NCBI GenBank assembly: GCA_022821065.1
Contig: JAJEEK010000046.1
Coordinates: forward strand, 1 to 57,016
DNA: 57,016 bases
Origin: Candidatus Poribacteria bacterium
GTDB taxonomy: Bacteria; Poribacteria; WGA-4E; WGA-3G
Direction of reading: 5' to 3'
Of this stretch, positions 52,201 to 57,016 are shown piece after piece. The translations under genes were made by a program, and so were the position numbers. The notes under the pieces were generated by a model. It saw only the letters and a program-made list of their open reading frames with translations, made no database searches and was not told the origin of the DNA. How positions within the stretch are numbered: position 1 is the stretch's first letter; each line of letters begins with the position of its first letter.

Positions 52201-52548
52201 TTGCTCGCGTTTGACCCACTGCCAAATGTCTGTAGTTTTCTCAGGGTCGGTATAGATGATAAAGTGCTCATGGACTAATTTCGCGACCTGCTTTTGGATT
52301 TTGCGTCGGGTGGCGTAATCGGGGATGCGCGGAACCCCCCTGCCCCCCTTATCCGGGGGGAAAACTTCTGCAGGACATTCAAAGACGACCATTCCGCGTT
52401 TTTGGGCGATTGCGGTGAGTTGATATGCTGTTTCGTCTACTGTGACATTGAGGGTTTCGTTGTGATGGTCCCAACCGAGTTCTTGCGTAAAGAGGTCTTC
52501 AAATTCAGATTCTTTGAGGTATTGGCGTGTTTCTCGGAGGTTAAGCAT
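49252..52548 (-). CDS. Large Eco57I/type-I-like N6-adenine DNA methyltransferase
   Basis: A 1098-residue protein. The SAM-binding motif I LDPTCGSGAF is near residue 507 and the catalytic motif IV NPPY (IIGNPPYVEY) near 762, in the N6-adenine order. The N-terminal 400 residues resemble the helical region of type I/IIG methylases (KQMGAYYTKEDITEYI precedes motif I), and the last ~250 include a target-recognition-like segment (FRGNSTVFYHNAGGY region, then LNSSLFYFFWKSL). The protein may also carry a nuclease or translocase partner in trans: the SNF2 helicase gene lies upstream. Two in-frame G-rich repeat insertions are present. AGGAAA precedes the ATG. It probably modifies host DNA in a restriction-like system. 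Confidence 0.87.
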   Translation of the reverse strand: MLNLRETRQYLKESEFEDLFTQELGWDHHNETLNVTVDETAYQLTAIAQKRGMVVFECPAEVFPPDKGGRGVPRIPDYATRRKIQKQVAKLVHEHFIIYTDPEKTTDIWQWVKREQGKPDACREHRYNRDEQSGDSLIQKLQNIAFTFQEEEDLSLIDVTGRVGTAFYAERVTKKFYDRFKKEHDAFLKFLSGIPDEEMQKWYVSVMLNRLMFIYFIQKKRFLDSDPNYLSTKLTESQANSTNRYYKEFLCPLFFEGFAKREDERTDKMKQLLGKIPYLNGGIFQQHQLETLHGESIDIPDKAFEQIFNFFEQYDWHLDDRPLKNDNEINPDVLGYIFEKYINQKQMGAYYTKEDITEYISKNTIIPFLFDKAKKACKIAFEGDASVWSLLQEDPDRYIYDAVKKGVELDLPEEIAAGIDDIPKRADCWNTLASEEYALPTEIWRETVARRQRYETVRSKLANGEVRDINDLITYNLDIRQFAQDVIENCEGPELLRAFWKAITEVTILDPTCGSGAFLFAALNILEPLYEACLDRMQVFLDETGTVSLLIRGAGGLEDTPKKPNSRRYSDFRDILERIKQHTNREYFVLKSIIINNLYGVDIMDEAVEICKLRLFLKMVAQIEDAKRIEPLPDIDFNIQAGNTLVGFATYQQVEKAVTGRLDFNNTMKRIKEKAEDIDHLFEQFRKQQTELGGTVTPADKQALQTKLQALENELNGYFAGEYKVDPNKKIDYQNWLDSHKPFHWFIAFYGILRDGGFDVIIGNPPYVEYSKVKKEYTIRRYQTEDCGNLYTFVMERSQSIQKTHSRLGLIVPISLTAAQRMKPLQRNLLSRADIVHFSNFALRPASLFPNVMQRLTICLICNGSSGSAYTTDYITWYADERPELFHLLQYTSLHGIVQEYSLPKVNNLISRSALSKILAASQPWHSYREFRGNSTVFYHNAGGYWIKTFNFRPHYRSLVDPGKKHTTISELRLPSKDLATTYLCLLNSSLFYFFWKSLTDARHVYPSDIAMLPIKLPLSQQLLNKFYSLEEKLMTAYRKNANRVVYGKAEVDQFSVAPCKPIIDEIDRVLAEHYSFTDEELDYIINYDVKYRMSLGN
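50879..50906. repeat. GC-rich repeat, copy within the methylase gene
   Basis: A 28 bp sequence starting AACCCCCCTGCCCCCCTTAT and ending in GGAGGG. It differs at only two positions from the copy at 52333-52360. It keeps the reading frame (encoding the SLLIRGAGGLED part). Such C-rich palindromic sequences are often dispersed genomic repeats. Confidence 0.75.
52333..52360. repeat. GC-rich repeat, second copy near the methylase N-terminus
   Basis: The same 28 bp unit as at 50879-50906 with two changes (ending GGGGGG). It encodes the in-frame VFPPDKGGRGVPR part of the methylase and can fold as a hairpin (CCCCCC with GGGGGG). Confidence 0.75.
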
Positions 52549-52606
52549 TCATGTTTTCCTTTTGTCATATTCAGTAAGAAGCGTATCAGCAATTTCCGCA
52601 AGTGCC

Positions 52607-53341
52607 TTAGTCGTTATCCGCGTCTGCCTCGTCATCCAGGTCCATTCCCAAGGAGAGCCCCATGTAGGCAAGGCGTTCTTTGACTTTGTAGAGCGATCCC
52701 GGTCCGAAACCGTTGTACATCAACAAGTCTATATCCGTTTTTCTGACGAGATCACGGACCGTTTCGATATTTTCCCTTTCAAGACAGTTGTGGATCCGGA
52801 CACCGAATGGAATTTCAAAAATAGAGAGTGCTAAGTACGCATCCCGTTGTTCCTCCGTTACATCGGCTATAGGTTCCGGTTCCATGTCAAAATCGTGAGT
52901 CGTTAATGCCCGTCCGGGTTGCTCATCAACAACATCTATCCAGGGTGATGTCAATTCGTGTTCCGCATCGTCATAATTGCCGAAGATCCCCAATCCGCCT
53001 GTGCTCATGGCTGCACTGATGGAATCGGCGAGAGATTTCCAAAGTATATCAACGGCTTTCGTTGCGATTTCTGCTTCTTCCGGATCGGTATGAGTTTCCC
53101 AAAATGCACTGTCTGCTTCTAATGCAAGCTCGCGCCAATAGCTGAGAAATTCCTCAAGGGTCTCAACATTTTCTTTACCCCTCGAAATTTGTATGACCAA
53201 TTCGAGTAAATCCTGAAAAAACGCAATAAGTTCCTCAGGCTCTAAGTGTTTGAACCAATCCAGTAACTTTGGAACCTTAATAGATTGGATGAAGGCTCCG
53301 CCATCCATAAGGTATCCAATGACAAATTCAGGCTTTTTCAT
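52607..53341 (-). CDS. Unknown protein with an RNA polymerase alpha C-terminal-domain-like domain
   Basis: A 244-residue protein. Residues 1-110 are helical and unassigned. Residues 172-234 closely follow the RpoA C-terminal domain pattern: LSIFEIPFGVRIHNCL, then NIETVRDLVRKTDIDLL, a glycine loop GFGPGSLYKVKERL, then MGLSLGM. In RNA polymerase this (HhH)2 domain binds UP-element DNA and activators. An acidic stretch ends the protein (DDEADADND). The ATG at 53341 was chosen for GGAGGT just before it. The gene lies between the PLD-helicase and methylase genes on the same strand, which suggests it is a third component or a regulator of that operon. Confidence 0.8.
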   Translation of the reverse strand: MKKPEFVIGYLMDGGAFIQSIKVPKLLDWFKHLEPEELIAFFQDLLELVIQISRGKENVETLEEFLSYWRELALEADSAFWETHTDPEEAEIATKAVDILWKSLADSISAAMSTGGLGIFGNYDDAEHELTSPWIDVVDEQPGRALTTHDFDMEPEPIADVTEEQRDAYLALSIFEIPFGVRIHNCLERENIETVRDLVRKTDIDLLMYNGFGPGSLYKVKERLAYMGLSLGMDLDDEADADND

Positions 53342-53427
53342 CTGATACCTCCCTATGTGTGGTGTGGGTATTGAGTTTAGGTGAATTATACACAATGTAT
53401 CAGTAAAATTCAAGGTTTTTTCAGATG

Positions 53428-56400
53428 TTACGTCGTGCGAAGTCCGAGTGAGCAGACGATCTGCGGTTCTTGTGTTTGCCTCTCTTGCTCAATGATGCAG
53501 AGTCGTTCTGTCTCCCATAAATCAATGACTAACGCGGCGAGGTCTTCGTTGGAAATACCACTGCGGAGTTGACGGTTGAGGGTGTCGGTAGCTGCTTGCC
53601 GCAGTGGATAGCGATAGATGGTTTCAATGACCTGCTTAAGTGCTGGTGTGCTAAGCAGTGTCCCCTCCACCTCCGAAGCATAATCCTTTAGGCGTTCATA
53701 AGTGCGAAACCGTGCCCCGGAGGGTCGTCCGAGCTGCCCGCCGACGGAACGCTCCTCAGAGAGGATTAACTTTGCGGCTGCTTCCACAAGGTTGTGATGT
53801 GCTTCAAGCGGTGGGAGTGCCTCCGTGTCAGGTTCACACGCCGCTGCTTGGAGGATTGCAAACTGGGATTCGGTTACGCTTTCGCCGTCTCGGTCTATCC
53901 ACGCCAAAGCGTCGTTTTCGTGTCCTGTTCGGATATAGACGAGCGCGCCCTCGGGTTCAGTATCGGTTGGCGTGTGCGGTTGCGTTGAATAAACAACGGA
54001 CGGGAGTGCAGGCACAACTTTTTCTAAATCTGGATCGTGTGTAATGGCGTTTTTCCAGATTTGATAGGCGTGGGAGGCGAGATCCACATCGTTATCTTGT
54101 GCATCGTCAAGTAAGCCTGCTCTTTCGTTATAGAGATCAACAATTCTCTTATTGCCTTCCTCACCGTCATCTTCAAAAAAGGCTTCATCTGTGCCGACGA
54201 CCTCAGCGTTCTGCTGGAGACGCGCACGAACGCGCCCGCGCAAGTTGATAATACGCTCCACACCTTCAGCAGGTAGGAACGAATAACACAAGATATCTTC
54301 CGCCATTTGTCCAATCCGGTCAACTCTGCCTGCACGTTGGACTAACCTGATGATTGCCCATGGCAGATCGTAGTTGACGACGATTGCGCAGTCTTGCAAA
54401 TTTTGACCTTCGCTGAGAACATCCGTACTGATAAGCACGCGCAGCTCGTCCTCCGGATTGATTCTATCGCGTTTATCGTTACTCACCGGACTGAAGCAGT
54501 GGGCTAAGGCAGTCGGGTCCGCTGAGTCGCCGGTTGCATCGGCGATGTGTGTCATGCCGCGTTCTGAGAGCGCATCCGTTAGGTATTTCACGGTATCCGC
54601 AAATTGCGTGAAGACCAAGACCTTATCTTCCCAGTGTGTCTCGGTTAAAAGGGTCTCAAGGGCGTTGAGTTTTTCGTCTTTTTCGGGGTCCCATGTACCG
54701 TACTGTTGTAAGACTTTAGTGAGTGCGATCGTGTCTTCGGTGAGATCCTTGTGAAGCATCGGATGAAAGAGGTTCGGACGGAGCCATCTAAACCGACTTT
54801 TATATTTCGTTGTGTAGCGTCCGTAGATTTCGGCGGCACGTTGTTTATAGGCATCGGGTGTGTATGTGCTTGTCTGTGCATCCGTGTCATCTATCCGTGT
54901 GTCATCGGCATCACCGGAAACATCTAAGATAAGGGTGGCATCTTCGGTATCTCTGTCTTCAAGCCGAGAGTCGAGCATCTCAGCGTTTTGCGATCCGATC
55001 GGTAGCGGTGCGTCGTTTTCAATAGCATGGAGAAAGATATAGTTGCGTAGGATATGGCGATCGACGGATTGGATGAACGCCTGTCCACTGCTTTCGAGGC
55101 GTTTGAAAAGGTTCGTCCGGCAAAACCCCATCAGGCGTTGTCCACCGCGGGATAGGTCTTGTAATTGCCGTTGTTCTGCTTCCGTTGGTGGTTCTGATGG
55201 TGTGTCCACAATATAATTTGCAAGTCCGTATCGAGCGAGTTTGAGGGCACTGATAACGTTCACAACAGAAGGAGAATATAGCTGCGCGTAAGAGTCATCC
55301 GGGTCTTTATCATCAATTGTGAACGTTATCGTTTTTGGAACACGTGTCGGGAAGTAGGAAGGCGTGCCGTCTGAAAACAAAAGGAACTTCCGTTTTGTTT
55401 CAGGATCCGTTTCAGCGTAGTTGTCCATGATAAAGCTGCGGGTTCGGCGCACGAGATAACGGCGCATCAGTTCACGCCAATCGTCAATATACTCGCTGTG
55501 TTCAAACGCTTGAAGTGTGCGGATACCGCTCTGATGCTTGCTATTAAATTCGATGACACCCCCTAACGATTTGATGTATTGCTCCGGACGGATGCCGAGG
55601 TCTTCGGTTTCATCGACGAACAATCGGAGTTGATTAGAAAGGTCGAGATAGGTTTTGTTGTAAGGTGTTGCGGAGAGGAGGATAACCTTGCTCTCATTTT
55701 CGTGGATATATTCTTGAATGGCTTGGTAGCGTTTACCTTCACGGTTTCTGAGGTTATGGCTCTCGTCAATCATAACGAGCCGATAGCGACGAAGGTCGGG
55801 TAAAGTATTGATGACTTGGCTGATGGAGAGTACCCTCCCGCGCAGGCGATATTCCTCTCGATAATCTTCCCACATGTTCACAAGGTTTTTCGGACAGATA
55901 ATCAGCGTTTCGAGGTCGTAATCGTCTTCCTCTATCCGTGCGAGTGCCGTTCCCATGAGCGTTTTACCGAGTCCGACGACATCGCCTATGAGCACACCGC
56001 CGCGTCTGTTGAGGTGATGCGCTGCGATTTTCACAGCGGCGGTTTGAAATTCAAACAGTTTGTTCTCAAATTCGCGTGGAATCCGAAACTCAGTTAACCC
56101 AGCGCGTGCTTCTTGCGATAGATGGTACGCCATTTTGACGTAGATGTGATACGGCGGGATGGGTTCTTCACGTGCCCAACTCTGCTCAATAATTTCTGCC
56201 AATTCTTTGGAAATATCGATGCACCATTTGTCGTTCCAACGGTCTTCAAACCAGTCTTCTAATTTATCACAGGAGTCTGCGTCAACCACATCAACGTTGA
56301 GCTCTCCCTGTTGTGAAAGTCCGGAGACAGTTAGATTGCTGCTGCCGAGGTAACCCACAGTGGGTGTAATCAGGTCAGCACGATAAATCAGATAAAGTTT

Positions 56401-56817
56401 TGCGTGGAGCGTGTGTCGGAGAAAGAGTTTTACCTGGACCTTCTCGTCGCGAAGTTGGTGTGCTAATTGACGCAATCCTATTTCATCTTGGCGCGTCGGT
56501 ACGCCTATGGTCAACTGCTCGCGGAACTCCTCTGCCAATCTCCGTTTGAGACGGAGTGCTGTCTGGTTATCAATACCACCGTCTTTAGCAATCCGCATCG
56601 TTTCTCGGAGTTCTTCTTCGGGTAAGCGTTGCATGCCGACGAGCAGTCGGCAGCATTCGCCTTCGCCGCCGTCCCAATTTTCAACATAAGAGGCAAGTCC
56701 TCGCCAGCCGCGGAGATTGAAATAGCCGACGCAGAAATCTGCATGTGTAGCCGTTTCAAGTGTCTGTTGGAGTGCGGGGAGGAGTGGTTGGTCAATGTTA
56801 TCGAAAATACGGGGCAT
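53428..56817 (-). CDS. PLD-family nuclease fused to a SNF2-type helicase
   Basis: A 1129-residue protein. The N-terminal ~200 residues are a phospholipase-D-type nuclease domain with one HxK...GSSN motif (H138-x-K140, then G158-S-S-N161), so it would work as a dimer. The SNF2/DEAD motor follows: Walker A GDVVGLGKT (278-286), DESH at 351-354, and the motif VI QRAGRVDRIGQ in the second RecA lobe. It is expected to translocate on duplex DNA, with the PLD domain cutting it, as in PLD-type restriction enzymes. It heads an operon with the alpha-CTD-like protein and methylase. AAGGA precedes the ATG. The last ~200 bp of the window upstream of it show no gene. Confidence 0.86.
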   Translation of the reverse strand: MPRIFDNIDQPLLPALQQTLETATHADFCVGYFNLRGWRGLASYVENWDGGEGECCRLLVGMQRLPEEELRETMRIAKDGGIDNQTALRLKRRLAEEFREQLTIGVPTRQDEIGLRQLAHQLRDEKVQVKLFLRHTLHAKLYLIYRADLITPTVGYLGSSNLTVSGLSQQGELNVDVVDADSCDKLEDWFEDRWNDKWCIDISKELAEIIEQSWAREEPIPPYHIYVKMAYHLSQEARAGLTEFRIPREFENKLFEFQTAAVKIAAHHLNRRGGVLIGDVVGLGKTLMGTALARIEEDDYDLETLIICPKNLVNMWEDYREEYRLRGRVLSISQVINTLPDLRRYRLVMIDESHNLRNREGKRYQAIQEYIHENESKVILLSATPYNKTYLDLSNQLRLFVDETEDLGIRPEQYIKSLGGVIEFNSKHQSGIRTLQAFEHSEYIDDWRELMRRYLVRRTRSFIMDNYAETDPETKRKFLLFSDGTPSYFPTRVPKTITFTIDDKDPDDSYAQLYSPSVVNVISALKLARYGLANYIVDTPSEPPTEAEQRQLQDLSRGGQRLMGFCRTNLFKRLESSGQAFIQSVDRHILRNYIFLHAIENDAPLPIGSQNAEMLDSRLEDRDTEDATLILDVSGDADDTRIDDTDAQTSTYTPDAYKQRAAEIYGRYTTKYKSRFRWLRPNLFHPMLHKDLTEDTIALTKVLQQYGTWDPEKDEKLNALETLLTETHWEDKVLVFTQFADTVKYLTDALSERGMTHIADATGDSADPTALAHCFSPVSNDKRDRINPEDELRVLISTDVLSEGQNLQDCAIVVNYDLPWAIIRLVQRAGRVDRIGQMAEDILCYSFLPAEGVERIINLRGRVRARLQQNAEVVGTDEAFFEDDGEEGNKRIVDLYNERAGLLDDAQDNDVDLASHAYQIWKNAITHDPDLEKVVPALPSVVYSTQPHTPTDTEPEGALVYIRTGHENDALAWIDRDGESVTESQFAILQAAACEPDTEALPPLEAHHNLVEAAAKLILSEERSVGGQLGRPSGARFRTYERLKDYASEVEGTLLSTPALKQVIETIYRYPLRQAATDTLNRQLRSGISNEDLAALVIDLWETERLCIIEQERQTQEPQIVCSLGLRTT

Positions 56818-57016
56818 TTAGGGATAGTCCTTTTTCGTGTCTAAATATCCGATATCTGCTCAATTCGCGTGGGTCCTGTGAGTAAGACAAACTTTATGAC
56901 TGATGCTGCTTTATATGCGTTGAAGCGTTTTGCAGAAGTATCAAATTAAAGCAACATGAATCGTTTCTTGTGTTTCTTGCGTTGATTTTGGGCGGACTCG
57001 TATTTCAATATGATGA

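Noticed and set aside
1..57016. tRNA or rRNA genes
   Set aside because: I saw no cloverleaf or rRNA signature on either strand by reading; a covariance-model scan would be decisive.

Overview
The window is a 57 kb stretch of bacterial chromosome with densely packed genes, moderate GC, ordinary sigma70 promoters and ATG/GTG starts behind GGAGG-type ribosome binding sites. I see no rRNA or tRNA gene and no CRISPR array. The gene mix suggests Candidatus Poribacteria or a close relative: three phytanoyl-CoA dioxygenase (PhyH) family proteins, an HpcH/HpaI aldolase, a WD40 protein ending in a dockerin, many TPR proteins, and lipoprotein protease-TPR fusions. This assignment is an inference from gene content, not from a marker gene.

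Layout. 1-3.7 kb (minus): a PhyH / HAD hydrolase / thiamine-diphosphate enzyme operon (the last cut by the window edge), with a TnpB-type element directly upstream. 3.9-6.1 kb (plus): a secreted WD40-dockerin protein behind a sigma54-type promoter. 6.1-10.1 kb (minus): a duplicated-domain lipoprotein, a PduO-type cobalamin adenosyltransferase with an HpcH/HpaI aldolase, a small membrane protein and a patatin-like lipase. 10.2-13 kb (plus): a Tat-exported superoxide dismutase, a Tat-exported sulfite-oxidase-family enzyme and a second PhyH protein. 13-17.7 kb (minus): a 19-repeat TPR protein, a small TPR-like protein, and two unusual genes that both end in two copies of a 41-residue repeat and both follow near-consensus promoters. 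18-24.7 kb: dacB, citramalate synthase, a sugar-nucleotide epimerase, a membrane/coiled-coil protein and a redoxin. 24.8-34.3 kb: two paralogous trypsin-like-protease/TPR lipoproteins flanking hicBA, with a short inverted-repeat element inserted in the leader of the second copy, then an esterase, mazG and a NadD-like adenylyltransferase. 34.4-38.2 kb (plus): a 50-residue membrane protein behind a second sigma54-type promoter, endonuclease V, an aminotransferase, and a Fic protein preceded by an array of AT-rich palindromes. 38.2-41 kb (minus): a third PhyH protein, a branched-chain-amino-acid-type binding lipoprotein and a DprA-like protein.

From about 41.4 kb to 56.8 kb everything lies on the minus strand and reads as a defence or accessory island. 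It holds a PLD-nuclease/SNF2-helicase protein, a small protein with an RNA polymerase alpha-CTD-like domain, a large Eco57I/type-I-like adenine methylase, an AlbA_2/Schlafen-TPR protein, a PD-(D/E)XK-like protein, a predicted nucleotide-fold (TIR/deoxyribosyltransferase-like) protein, a DUF2188 protein, another AlbA_2 transcriptional-regulator-like protein, and a DUF3696 ATPase coupled to a PIN-like protein. The helicase, alpha-CTD-like and methylase genes are the most likely core of one system: the helicase and PLD domain could act on foreign DNA while the methylase marks self.

The strongest candidates for something undescribed are (1) the paired 41-residue-period repeat proteins at 16.1-17.7 kb, with matching promoters and leaders, and (2) the alpha-CTD-like protein sitting inside the PLD-helicase/methylase operon. 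All functions are read from motifs by eye; no database search was run.
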